The notes: generated from the letters alone by a model not told the origin. 64,000 bases of DNA from Lichenostomus cassidix (GCA_008360975.2 CM039211.1:70515965-70579964); one strand, 5' to 3'; shown: positions 36,405-48,565, counted from the stretch's first letter. Made by a program: numbers and translations.

Positions 36405-37988
36405 ATCCTGTTTTTGGTGCACGATGTTCTTCTCCTGTAAATGTGTTCCTGAGGTCCCTTCAAGAGGATCAGTCATATTATCACTTCCATTCTGTCTGGG
36501 GTTCTGTCCACAAGAGACTGGGGCAGTGTTGTACCTAGATGAGCCTCCTGAAGTGGATGTTTCTTTTTTCAATTCACGTACCCGGGCTGCTAAGGAGGAG
36601 GTGGGTTTCCTATCCCACTTTCTCATGTCTTCCCCATGCTCCTGCAGGAAAAACCAGAGGTCACGTCGTGGAGTTTGTCTTCTTTCCTTGGCTGGGGGAC
36701 ATCTGCTCCTGATGGCAGAGACTCGGGTTGGTTTTGGTGTGGCATGGAAAAATCCTTCTTTGAGCTCTTTCCTTAGTTTCTGATTCTCTTCAATCAAGCT
36801 CCGGACTTGCTCGGCCAGGTTTGTTTCTACCGATGAGACCTGGGTACGTAGTGGAGCGGTGACAGTGTCCTCATAAATTCTCAGTTTGTTTGTTAACACG
36901 CCCACCTGGTCTTCGCCTTCCCTCCACTGCAGTGTTGCCAGGTAACGAGAGTATATCTCTGGTCCGAGCCGCGCGAATCTTAGCCACATTTGTGAAGTGC
37001 ACTGGACGTTATCTGGGCTCTTGGGGAATCTCTCATTGTCCGAGAAAATGATCTCTAGTACGGCCAATTCCCTCAGGCATCGGATACCTTGTTCGATTGT
37101 GTTCCATTTCCTTTGGTGCATCTGGAGGTCTTCTTTGCAGAGGTATCTGTCCCGTACACTCGCCAGCAATCACCGCCAGAGGCTGAGAGTTTCCTGGGTT
37201 CTCCCAATCCCCTGGTCAATAACCACATCCTGGGACAGGGATCCCAGTTGCCTGGCCTCACTTCCATCCAGAATGGTGTCGTTAGCTGCGGCATCCCAGA
37301 TACGGAGCAGCCAGGTCAAGATGGACTCATTCGCCTGCCGGGTGAATTCCCTCCGTAGGTCCCGCAGCTCCCCCAGGGATAGAGAGCGAGTGATGATCTC
37401 CGGCTCTGTCTCTTCTGCTTGGTGAGATGGTCCTGCTGCATCCCCATCAGTCGTTATGCGGACTGATTTGCTCTTTGATTTCTTTTTCTGGACGGGGGCA
37501 ACTGCTACGGGCTTCGGCTGTTCTGATTTGCTTTGTTTCTGCTCCTCAAGAAGACAAAATATTGTTCTGATCTTCAGCATGAGGTACACGGTGCTGGTCG
37601 CAGAGAAAAAAGAAAACAGCACTGACAGGAAGATTATGCCATCCTTAGCATCCAGGGAGAACTCAATATTGTCAAGGACGGCTGTGCCTGACCTGAACTG
37701 TTGGAAGAAACTGCTCTCTCTTCCTAGCCCCAGAGGGTGGGTGCGATTGCTGATGAGATCCCAGACGAAGCAGCTCAGGTTAGGCCAGGCAGACAAAGTT
37801 GAGTATATATAACGAATGGTGTTCATTGCCTCACAGGTAACCATGCCATAGGCATAATAAACCAATAGAGCAATTCTCATGCCATTCCCTGGTCGCAACA
37901 GGAGCAATATGACAGGCAGATAGTATCCCATTTGAGGAAAAATATAGAGAGCGAGATACAATACCCATATAGATAAGCTGAGCATCAT
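36402..37988 (-). pseudogene. gag of ERV-L type with membrane-like N-terminal leader (one internal stop)
   Basis: Starts at ATG 37988 in good context (AGCACCATGA), 55 bases inside the 5' LTR, and runs 272 codons to a TGA at 37170-37172. It stays in frame for 255 more codons to TAG at 36402-36404. Residues 3-17, 20-31, 36-51 and 118-138 are strongly hydrophobic. Between the last two lie sequons NLS (70-72) and NRT (81-83). A basic patch KKKSKSKS (168-175) follows, then an ERV-L-type capsid from about residue 200 (LGELRDLRREFTRQ, LLRIWDAAANDTILDG, EARQLGSL). After the TGA come the rest of capsid and a probable coiled coil (SLIEENQKLRKELKEG). There is no Gly at position 2 for myristoylation and no Cys-His knuckle. 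The leader may anchor Gag in a membrane such as the ER. A short upstream ATG after the primer site encodes only four residues. Confidence 0.9.
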
Positions 37989-38020
37989 GGTGCTAGGATT
38001 TCTGCATTTCCCCAGGTCGT

Positions 38021-38038
38021 GCCCCACGTTGGGCGCCA
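38021..38038 (-). other. Primer-binding site for tRNA-Lys1,2
   Basis: TGGCGCCCAACGTGGGGC in viral sense, five bases inside the 5' LTR. It matches all 18 bases expected for priming by tRNA-Lys1,2, as in foamy viruses and some betaretroviruses. Confidence 0.92.
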
Positions 38039-38043
38039 AAATA

Positions 38044-38554
38044 TGTATTGGTTTGAAAACAAACCAGTGGGAGATCACAAGTCAAGATTGAAATTAAAAA
38101 TAAGTGAAATAATACAAGGAAAAGCACTGACAAAGTCAGATACAACCTAACACCCTGTTAGGGTGGTGGTAGCAGTCCAACTGAAGTAGTCCAGTTGAAG
38201 CAGTGATCCTGTGAAGGTCCAGTCTCCAGCTGAAGATCCAGTGGTAGCTCTTGTCCTCTGGGAACCCAGTAGACAGGGCTAGCTCAGGCAGTTCCAAGGC
38301 CAGGTTATATCCAGGTGGGAACACCTGGCTCCTCCCTCCTTGGCAGAGCATCTCACAATGGGATGAGATAAGTCCATGAGTCACACGGTGGGTCCCTGAT
38401 GGCCCATTGCCTGTCATGCGGGGTGGGTCGTTAGCAAGTGATAATAGCTAACGGATGGCCCATTGCCTGTCATCCAGAGTGGGTGATAGCAGCTAATGGC
38501 CCACAGCTGGTGGTAATAGAATACTTAACTACATCAATATTGCAACCTAGGACA
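38044..38554 (-). repeat. 5' LTR of the ERV-L-like provirus
   Basis: 511 bp, TGTCCTAGG...CCAATACA in viral sense. It would drive minus-strand transcription. Compared with the 3' LTR it has a 5-bp extra block (TGAGA near 38363) and lacks 11 bp of the second U3 repeat. A 93-codon frame inside it (38136-38417) begins upstream of the TATA-like box and is probably not expressed. No clear AATAAA is visible downstream of the TATA-like box. Confidence 0.95.
38301..38383 (-). promoter_or_regulatory. LTR core promoter: AP-1 site, inverted E-boxes, TATA-like box
   Basis: In viral sense: an AP-1 consensus (TGAGTCA on the + strand, 38377-38383), then the perfect inverted repeat CCAGGTG-GGAA-CACCTGG (38311-38328, two CACCTG E-boxes), then GGATATAACC (38303-38312), a TATA-like box. 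All three are unchanged in the 3' LTR. Motif function is inferred from consensus only. Confidence 0.6.
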
Positions 38555-38558
38555 GGTG
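38555..38558 (+). repeat. Target-site duplication GGTG, right copy
   Basis: Partner of 32661-32664. Confidence 0.85.
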
Positions 38559-39865
38559 GGCAGTTTGATCATGGGGTGCACTCAAAAAAAGCAGAATAAA
38601 ACTCCTATGTGATTCTGCCCTGATAAATCTCAAAGAAACTTTAAAGATTTTCAAAATCTTCATTTATATTTCTCTTTTTCTCAGTTAACTGAGTGGGAAA
38701 CACAATAACTTCTGTTTTGTGTTGTACTCTGCATAGCTGGTGCGAAGGTCTGTGGATTGCTGTGTTTGTGCCTGAGCTGAGTTGTTACAGTCATACTGAC
38801 AGTCCTCCTGCTGCTGCTGAAAAATTGTGATTTTTTTCAGGGGATTTCTCTAGCTTCTGATTAACTGTGCTTCTATGCATCATACAGGAAAGTAAGTTCA
38901 CTGGGAGCATCATTTGTGAGATCTTTTTCCTGCACATCCAAGTTCTGCGCAAGCCAGTCCTTCAGAAAACAAAAGCCTCTGAGACTTGTCTCTGCTTTTC
39001 TCTTGGTGTTCTCATCATTAGCTTGGTCTTGACCTCTGACACTAGGAAAAGGATGAAACAATTTTTTTTTTTGCTTTTGGTGTATGATGCAGTCCAGGTC
39101 ACTGCAGCCTGCAGGATTGAAACATTGGGATCTCATTAACTCTATTTTATTTCCTTTCCTTCCTCAGCTCAGAAAATAGATTAATAGGGTAGCACTTTGC
39201 AGTAAGTGGACATTAATTAATGCTAAATTACACCAGAATTCCACTGGAATCACATATTAACAGTCACACTAAGTCCAAAAGACCTTGCCATGATTAATGT
39301 TCTTGTAAGGAATATCCAAAAAAATTAATAACTATTTGTCACTTATAATAAAGTGTTACCAGTTAATTTTATCTCGTTTTCTGCCCTGGCTTTGCTCTAA
39401 AAATGAGATGCTGGAAGTTTAAAGCCTGGTGGTTGACAGAAATGTGAGTTTCTGCTCTCTGACCTGCTCAGGACTATTCAGTGCAATTTACCCTTTTGTT
39501 GCTATTGGTATCTTGTACAAGGAGCAGAGCAAGTGTCTCTCAGCTTGGGATGCAGAACCTGGGCAAGAGGAAGAGTTATTTTAATTTGTGTGCCATAATT
39601 CACTCCTCAGTATTGGAAATTCAGATCCTCAGACTATTCATTAACTTGACAAACACCGTAATGAGTGCAGAAAATGGCAGCACATAAATCCATTCTCTTG
39701 ACAAAGAACATAATGAGAATGGGAAGTGACACAAACTAAATAGATCACTTTACAGTCTGGAGACTGTATATACTTGATTCCTGTGTAACCACAGGTCTCC
39801 CCCCTTGCTTCCCTCTCTCCCTGTGCCTTTCCAAGGCTCCTCTCTGGAAACAAGCAATAGGGCAG
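38559..39865. other. No gene seen; unique sequence
   Basis: 39140-39340 is rich in ATTAAT and TTAATG cores. No protein recognised. Confidence 0.5.
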
Positions 39866-39867
39866 AA

Positions 39868-39998
39868 GGAAATGATTTCAAGTTGCATTAGGAAAAATTC
39901 CTTACTGAAAGGGTTGCCAAGCCTTGACACAGGCTGCCCAGGGCAGAAGTGGAGTCCCAAATTCTGGAGGAATTTAAAGGACATGTAGATCTTTCAAG
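39868..39998 (+). repeat. CR1 LINE fragment
   Basis: Plus orientation: TTAGGAAAAATTCCTTACTG, GGCTGCCCAGGGCAGAAGTG, then a diverged GGAGTC...GGAGGAATTTAAAGGACATG. This is the usual region a few hundred bases before the CR1 3' end. Confidence 0.75.
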
Positions 39999-40004
39999 AA
40001 ATGT

Positions 40005-43000
40005 GGTCTTTTCTGAAGTACATCTTCTGGGCTTCCCATCAAGACTTAATTTAACAAAAACTAGTAATTAGCACCATTATTTAATGACACAACTGAAGTC
40101 TTATTGTTTACAAAATGCTTTGAGAATTTCACACACACACAAAAAAAAAACCCAACCAAAACCACAACTAATTTTACTATTAATAAAATCAACTGTGTTG
40201 CCTTTTTCCACTAAAAATTATCCCAGTACCCAATAAAGGAATAATTTCCTTCAAAACCTAGCTTGTTTTTCTCAGTATCAACAGCACAGATAATTTAATA
40301 TATTATAAAGTCCTTCTTGCTGCTGTAAAGTAAAATTTAAGCATTTATTTGAGCCTTTCTTCTTCCTTTTTATTTCTGAGGAAAGTGCTCTCAGGGAATA
40401 ACACAGCTTGTTTAACTGCATAATGCTTTATGCAGTAGGTACTTTAATTTTCTGACACTGAAACCTGAAAAAGTCAAGTGTGTGAAACAAAGTATTTTTC
40501 TACATATTCAGTATCAGAAGAAATTATCAAAGCCTAGGGAAACTGGGAGATAAATACACCAAGCACAAACAAGGGAATATTAAAGATGAATCCCTAATTT
40601 TGTCCCAGTGCTTTGCAAAACAGGTTTCCACCTCCTCTGTATTCAGTTCCAAGTCCTACATGACCTTCGGCTCTAAAGATGAGAGTCATATATTTAACTA
40701 CAGTATTTTTTATTTACTATACAAGTTGAGATGCAAAACACTTAATCTACATCGTAAAATGGAAAGTAGCTGAGTTTGCAGTGACCTTGAATGTTCCTAC
40801 GCTAAAAGTTGATCATTTTAAACAAGTGCAGCCCTTTAGATGTGCTAAATTGGACTTAACTTCGTGGCATGTGTTATTTTTCAAAATCCAACTCCTTTTT
40901 TTGTGGGGAATCAGAGAATACAAATCTAGATGTTTTGCATGTGTCTATTTATGAGTGCATAGATATTCTCTGTTTAAAGAGCAGTGAGGAGGAAATAGCA
41001 GTGGAGGGTGTTCAAGGGAGTTGTTTTCTCAGTCCCTGCTGACTTTCTGCTGAAATTGGATACTGAGCTCACTTTCCCAATAGCAATGCACAGAAAACTG
41101 CAGCCAGCAGCATCAACACCTTCATCCACTAAACATGTTAAGGAAAGCGCTGATTGAAATCAATGATAAAACTCCTTTCACTCCTTTCCCTCTTGAATAT
41201 GGAGGGGAAGCAAGGAATCAGCAATTTCCTTGGGTGAAACAATTTCTGCAGTTTGTCCCTTCAGGTAAAGACATTGCTGATTTTTGCATCTCCTATTTCA
41301 CAGGATGCTGGCCCTTATATAGCTTATATAGCTGTGGTTTGGTTTTCTTATTAATTTTTTTCTCCTTAAATATGTGCTAAACTAAAACAGTGTGTTGCAT
41401 TGCTACAATTGTATTTTTATTAGAATAAACACAGATTCCTGGCCCAAGAAGACAAAGGTCAGAATCCCACATTTTTGGCAGGTACTGCCTTTCCTGCTCA
41501 GTGCCCCTTAGATATTCTAATATGTGTATTCCTTCTCACTATCCCTTTCTTCCTCTGTTTCAGTTTGGGGTTTTTTTAATGTGACACTGGCTTACCTTCC
41601 CCTACAGTGGTGGAAAATGTTCTAGCTCAGAATATCACCTCTCTCAACAAAAAGAAGCCACCACAAGGAGAAGAATAACACAATGTGTGTATTTTTTGGG
41701 GTTAAGCTATTTTTTTTTTTCAGAGCAGACAGTAGAGGTCTGTATTTTGGATTTTTGCTGGAAAGAGTGCTGATAACACAGAGATGTTTTTGCAATTGCT
41801 GAGCAGGGCTTACACAGAGTGAAGGTCTTTTTTGATCCTCCACCAGCAATGGGGCTGGGGTTGCTCAAGGAGCTGGGAGGAGACACAGCTGGGACAGGTG
41901 ACCCCAACAGGCCAAAGGGATATTCCAGACCATGTGATATCATGAGTAGGATATAAAGCTGGAGAAATAAGGAGGAGGCAGGGGGAACTTTTGCAATGAT
42001 GGCATTCATGTTCCCAAGTCACTTTTATTCATGATGGTCCCTGCTTTCCTGGAGATATCTAAGTTCCTGCCTTTCCTGGAAAGAGGTGGATGAATTCCTT
42101 GTTTTGCTTTGCTTGCACAGTCTGCTTTAGCTTTTAGCTGTCTTTATCTCAACCCATGAGTTTTCTCATTTTCAGTCTTCTGGTTCTGTCCCCAGCCCAG
42201 GGATGAGGAGTGGGCTAGGGGCATGTGGGGCTGACTAGGGTTAAACCACAATGCCCTACAAGACCCCAGAGGGACACGTGGAATTCATCCCTACTGGTGT
42301 CTAACAACAGTGGCAGAGCAGTGTTTGCAGACTCTGGAAGATTTGCTCCACCGTGCCATTTAGCCCAGGCTGTTTGTTCAAAATATTGCATAACATTAAC
42401 ATTTAACATTTAAAAAATGTCTAGGTGAGAGACAGCAATGGAATAGCTTTCCCATGCTACCAAACCAGGGGATAATGGATGTGGCAAACAGTGACATTCA
42501 TATATTTAAGGCAATGATTAGAGGCTACTGAATCCAATGTGATAAACTGAAATAGATTTATAAGGTTAATACCATTTTCAGAGACTATAGACCATTTTAT
42601 GGGATGTGGTATATAACTTTCGTTCCTTCACCCAAATACATGATCTTTACCAGAGATTTAAAAGAAAACACTGTAGCAATTGGATTCTAAAGGTCAATAA
42701 AGGAAGAAGAAAAATGAAAGAAAAAGTCAGTAGCAGGGGAAAAAAAAAGAGGAAGTGGAGGGTATTTCATTCATTCTGTTTCTGGTGCTGTTGTTTTGCC
42801 AATTAAACTGCTATAAAGATAATAAAAATAAAGAACTCTAGAAAATGAAGGTTTGCTTTCATGAGGAAAGATATTGAGACTGCTAAAAGCCTTTAAAATT
42901 ATATTTCCTAATAAATAAATCAACAAATGCCACAAAGTCACATAAAACACACTGCACATCTCATTAATCTTGGAGATATTTTAGTTATCTTTTCAGGTGA

Positions 43001-43060
43001 ACTAAATCTTTGCTGCAGACAGATTGTGTGCAGAATTTGCAACCCATACTGTGGCAGTGT
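40005..43060. other. No gene seen; unique sequence
   Basis: Contains CA-run/A-run/CCC junctions at 40131-40155 and an 8-bp perfect hairpin at 40416-40435. Unrecognised frames up to 100 codons. Confidence 0.5.
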
Positions 43061-43065
43061 GCCCT

Positions 43066-43170
43066 GCCTTGAGCCACAGCCAGCAGTGGGGCTGTGGGAC
43101 TGAACTCGATGGTCCTGGTGGATCTCTCCCAGTTCAGAATATTCTGTGATTCTGTGATTCTATTCTGTGG
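43066..43170 (+). repeat. CR1 LINE 3' terminus with ATTCTGTG microsatellite
   Basis: GGACTGAACTCGATGGTCCT and AGAATATTCTGTGATTCTGT, ending in the tandem ATTCTGTG repeat diagnostic of CR1 3' ends. Short and 5'-truncated. Confidence 0.85.
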
Positions 43171-43174
43171 GATC

Positions 43175-46100
43175 CCTGGTGAGTGATTAGCAGCATGGTA
43201 AACTTTTAAATGGAAGCTAGGATTGATTGTGCACAAATGAGCATTTAGATATAAATCATTATCCAAGCCTGGGACTAGGAGTGGATCCAGCTTCCCCCAG
43301 ACTCCTGCCTGGGAAGGTGTTTGCAACACCAGGGAATCCTTCCTGAACCTCATGGCACAATCAAAGAATCCTCCTGACAGATCTGCCAGCCCTTGTCCTC
43401 CATGCAGTAAATAACCACCTTTACCTTGCCACTGAATCCTGCTAAACCACTGCTGTATTTTCTATCAAACTGTGCTAATTTGCTGGTTTATATCAATAAA
43501 CATATTGCTACTTGTCTTGTAACAAGTGAAGTGCTTCACTCCATCCGCGGCACATGCTGAGGAGAGGAAATTTGCCTTGGGGCTGGGATTCTGTCTGCTT
43601 AGCCAGAATGATGACAAGTATGGAGAAAACCGAATGAAAACAAAAAAAAAAAAAACCACCAAACTCAATCTCATAAAGAAGAGTGATTAGAAAGACTGAG
43701 TTTGCTTATTTAAAGGTAAGAAGAATAAAAAGAAGTGAGGTGTAAAAATGCAAGTTAGGGAGAAGACCAATAGAAAGGCATAAGCTCCATTTTTTTTTTC
43801 TCTGCATTTATTTAGTCATTTGGTAACATATCATGATCAAATGTTTTGCAGTCCTATAGTCAGAAAGTGTCGCAGATTTATTTTTGCTCCTGTGGTCTGG
43901 GGGATACAGAGGTGGGTGTATGAGAGCTTGTCCATTTTTCCATTTATTTCCATTTCTAGCCCACCAAAACATGTTATCTTTGTAAAAAGCCTCCTCTTCT
44001 TTTTTAGGAGAGGGAGACAAGGGCAATCTAGGTTTTGTTTGATGGGAGAAGCTTAGAGAACAAGAAGTGATAGGAACAGATGCAATGGATATTGGTGTGT
44101 TGGGGTGTGTGTATGTGTTTGAGACACAGAAAGGGATGTTCTTTGTAAATGAAAGTGGTTTCCTCAGGACATTTCTAAAGGTGTTGATATCTTTGGGATG
44201 GAGTCAGAGAAGGGGCCAAAATATTACCAAGGATTGAGAGGTTTCATTATGAAGGAGGTTTTAAGGAAATTAAAAGAACTCTCTGCTGTGACTTCCCAGG
44301 ATTTGCAAAGTTATCACTTCATGCAGTAGAGAAAGAGCCCATTTGGAAAAGGAGCTAAGAAAATGAATTACAAGCAGGACTGCCTAATATGATCCTAAAA
44401 TGAGAAAATGGGCCTCTGCAGGAAAACCTCATAGTACCCAAGTATCAGCTGAGAATTTATTGAGAGAGAAAAATATTGTGTTGGTCCAGTGCAGCCACCA
44501 CAGAGCAGCACAGGCTGGAAGGCTTGAGTGATGAGGGGAGGGAAAGGTAAGCTGTTTGTTCCACAGCTAAACAATCAGTTTGTAGAGATTTTCCAAATAT
44601 TGGAAATGCTCCTTCCAACAGACGCCGACCAAGTGGAAATTAGGATCAAATATATCAAGTATACTTTGGAAAAAAGTGATAGAGCAGTGGTGGGAGCTGT
44701 TTTGGTGATATCCTGTTCTTACTCTTTAGCCATGGAAGCAAAAGATGGCATTCTTATGAAACATTTTGAAATACAATATGTTGTCTCCTGGAATATGATC
44801 CTTTGGGATATGTCTGCAAGGGAAGAAGGGAAGAGTCTGAAGCTCTGTAAGACTAGACAGTCACTGCTGGGACAGTTCCTGCAAGAATGAGAAAGTTTTC
44901 CTGAGGAAATCTGAGTTTCCTATCCTGAGGAAGGTAAAGGTACCCTCTCCATCCACACAAATATCCACATCCCACAGACATACTGATTTTGACAAAATTG
45001 TTGTAGTTTATGATAAACACACTAGCAAAACAAAATTCTGGCCAGTTGTTGTCCGCAAGACATTTGGGAATGACATCCAGTGCAGCACAGAAGACATTCA
45101 TAAGTCGTCAGTAAAATAAAATCCCACTTCAGACCTCAGTGCACTGGTGAAGCTCTCCCTACATTTCTAGCAATATCCACACAGACAATGCAACCTCAGA
45201 AAGAATACCCTGAACGTGCACACTATTTATGTCTTCCCCAGGAAGAAATTAACAGGCGTAACAACCTCCCTAAAGGTGGGATGTAAACAACGTGAGAGAT
45301 CTCAGCCAGAACAAGAAATGGAGTATCTGCCATCTCGTAATTGCAATTCAAATTTAATTAAGATGGAGAGAGAAATACTCATCAACCTTTCAGTGAAATG
45401 CAGGAGCCCCTGGTGCTGCTATCTAAACAGGAGACAACAGCCTTTCTAAAATTATTGTTAAGCAAACAAGTCTCTGTGTAAGAAAAATGGCCTGTAATCT
45501 TAAATCTCAAGTTCATAACACCAGGTAGTATTGCAATTGAGCATCTTAGTACTAAGTCCCCAATTTTACAAAATTAATCTCAAGTGGTCAGAGAGACTGG
45601 CAGAGACTCTCTTGTTGCCCAGAGAAGCTTGATGGTTGCCCCATCCCTGCAATCCAGCAGCAGAAGGTGAGAGAATTTCTCTGTCTTCATGAGCTACTAT
45701 ATTATGCTGCTACTTTATTTCTCAGCTGTCGCTTAAATATGGGAAGTGACAAAATTTCAGGATGGATAAATATTTTGGCAACTGCTTCCTTGTCACAATA
45801 CCTCCTAAGGGATCTGTAGTCCTTCCCTGTTCATCTCATGGACTTCTGTTCCTGACTGCTTGGGCCACCAATTCATGGAGGCACAGTTTTTTATTTCTTG
45901 TTCTATTTGATAAGACTCTACTAAAGCATTTGGATTATGAATAATCTGAAAAATCTGAATAGTGAGAGCTGTGCCTGGTTATGTGATTTCCAAACATTCA
46001 GAACATGAGAACATTCTGGTCTCATGTCTGAAACTGCATCTGCCACAAAACCTGAGCAGGGTGTCTGACTGCAGGTGTTGGTGATTACCACAGCACAGTT

Positions 46101-48560
46101 GTAATACTGATAAATAAAACTAAGGCAGACCACGCTGAGGGCAGTGTGTGACTTCCCACATAGCACACACAAAAGCAATTTCACCTTGTTATTACTTTCT
46201 GAGGTATATAACATCTGGTTAAGCTGCTAGATATCTATTTATAAAAGTATTTAGTCTTGATTTAAGGCTTCAAGCAAAAGGGAATCCATCATGCTCTATG
46301 ACAAAATGTTCCAGTGGTTTATAACTTTCAGTGTTAAAGAAGCGAAGCAATTTGTAGTTTGAATTTATCTTCTACCATGAACCTTTGAAACTCGTTATGT
46401 TTCCCCTTTCTTAGATTAAAGAGCTGCATGTCAGTTATATTCTCTTTTGCAGATTCTTTCAGATTGATCAAATCAAACTTTAACCTTTTCTTGGATAAGA
46501 CTGAGAAGGGGATTTTCCTCAGCATCACCAAATGGCCTTTCCTTTGCTCCCTCAACTTCTTGTCAACCTTGCAGTTCTCTCTGTGTTTCCACTCTTTTGT
46601 TGAAGTGTTTTTCACATGTTATGTGCATGTAGGGCTGGACCATATCCCAGTGGTGGCACTAATGGTGTTTGGAAAGGTTACATGGTAATGTCATTGTGTT
46701 TATGGGAATTGAATTGCTTTTGTGTCCTAACTTTAATGAGAACATGTTTTCCCCTTGATTTACATCCCAGGATGACCTGTAGTGTCTCAGATACAGAGTT
46801 GTGCTCAGAGCTGATGTTCCAGAGTTTTGTATGCCCTCAAACATATTGCTGAGCTCCTTTTATCTGAGACACCATCCTCAGGGTGTTAGTGTGACCTAAT
46901 GTTTGCTTTGCTTCTGCATGCTTGACTGGAGTTTAACTGTAATATTTGTTAAAGTTAATACAACAGCTCATTAAAGAGGAATAAAAATCCCTATTGGGTT
47001 GCAAAGCATTGTGGTTAAAGATCTGAATTTGGCTTTGGGAAATCTGGGTATTATTTTAGGCTTTTACTGTAAACTGCCTATGTAAATCTTTAAAGTCAGG
47101 GGGACTTAATATTCTCCAGCTCTGGTTCCATTATATAAAATGGAATAACAATTTTTTGACACAATTTTCATTGTCTAGGCAACCAGTAAGCTGAAAAAAA
47201 TTGTGAGAGTGAATAATGGGAACAAAGCAAAAGCCTAGAGAGGAAACTCAATGAAGACAGCACAAAAACAGAGTCAGAAGCTTCATAGTAGCTTAGATGT
47301 GGAAGCAGATCCTGCTGGACCATGTATCTGAAATTATTCTATTACATATATTAAAATCTAAATTTTCAGTTACCATACCCCATTTTACAATTCATTAAGC
47401 TTCCCCACATTTAAAATCCCTCTTCTGACAATGTGACCCAATGGCCCTGACCTGAGTGTCCTTTTTGCCCTTTTGCCATCACTGCCCTTTGGCCTGTAGT
47501 GCTCTTTTGGGTCTGTGGTGCTTACACCCTCTATTTGCAGATATAAATAGATGTTTTTATAATGCCAGTTCTTTGTGCTTGAAACACAACCCTTCAATCA
47601 AAGAGAATCACATGTATATCATATATATATATGTATATAAATATAAAAATGATGTCACTGTATCTACTCAAGTGAGCACTTGGATGGATAACAATCAGGT
47701 TGGAAAGCAATCTGGTAATGACTAGTCTTGCCAAAGCTCTGTTTTCACACACATGTTTAAACCCAAAGTCAAACCACTGTCTGGCAGAGCCCAGGGCTGT
47801 AGGTCTGAAGCAGAACCAGGTGTCCAGTGCTGGCCTGTGGGTGGATGCCTGTGGAGAGGGGCTGGTGGCATCAGCTCAGTGCTGTTGTGGCAAATAAGTA
47901 TTTCAGTCACACAGCAAAGGCTGACGTCTATATTTTAAAAATATTTATTCCAGCTAGGCACAGTGCATAGTGATCAGGATACAAATGAGATTAATTCCTA
48001 CTCTCTAGAGATAAATCCAGATTAACTTGCTCTTCCAACATTATTCCACTTTCCCCAGCACCCCCAACAGACTATTTTTTAATTATTGGTTATTTTCCTC
48101 TTCCCTTGTAGACAGTCAACAAAACAATGACACTGTTTCTATATATTATTGTAAACCCAGTGCTGGAGCACTGGATTGTCTCGGGAGCAGTACAGAAGTG
48201 TGGTATTAAATTTAAAGAAAGTGCAAATGGTTTTAAAAACTGCCCTTAGTGTATGCATGTGTGGGGGGGAACATGTAACAATTACAAAGGGAAAAAAAGT
48301 AAAAATCAAACCAAACCCTTTCAGACTTTTCTTTGCAATATTTTGGAGTCCAACTAAGATTTACTCCTTTCTTTCCCACTCTGAACAAACATCATCAGTT
48401 GATTTTTGTTCCTTTCTAAGGATGGGAAGGAGAAAGACCATACTGTAAATGTAGGGGGATGCTCAGTTCTGATCCCCCAGTGCCATCCTTCCACTCAACT
48501 CAGGGAGACACAATGGGGAAGCAATTCCACATCACTGACAATGCCAGCTGCAAAGCAGAA
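43175..48560. other. No gene seen; unique sequence
   Basis: A-run followed by CCACCAAAC at 43643-43667, and an AT-rich alternating stretch at 47613-47650. The 120-codon open frame at 44528-44890 is not identified. Confidence 0.5.
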
Positions 48561-48565
48561 AAAAT

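Larger units (their letters stand above)
32665..38554 (-). mobile_element. Endogenous retrovirus, ERV-L-like (class III), near full-length, no env
   Basis: A 5890-bp provirus on the minus strand, bounded by two LTRs with TG...CA ends and 4-bp duplicated flanks. In viral order: 5' LTR, tRNA-Lys1,2 primer-binding site, gag, protease, reverse transcriptase, RNase H, integrase, 3' LTR. The integrase frame ends one base from the 3' LTR, so there is no room for env, and no dUTPase domain is seen. Capsid and polymerase motifs fit the ERV-L group. Lesions are one TGA in gag, one TAG before protease, three TAGs in integrase and one frameshift, so this copy cannot make its full proteins. LTRs differ at about 21 of about 506 aligned sites plus indels of 5 and 11 bp (hand count). 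With an assumed songbird neutral rate of 2-3.5e-9 per site per year, that is roughly 6-11 million years. Confidence 0.97.

Noticed and set aside
33321..37812. Plus-strand frames of up to 159 codons inside the provirus
   Set aside because: They are antisense shadows of gag and pol, which carry clear motifs on the minus strand.
38136..38417. 93-codon frame inside the 5' LTR, also partly open in the 3' LTR
   Set aside because: Its start lies upstream of the TATA-like box, so it would not be in the viral mRNA. Similarity between the copies only reflects LTR duplication.
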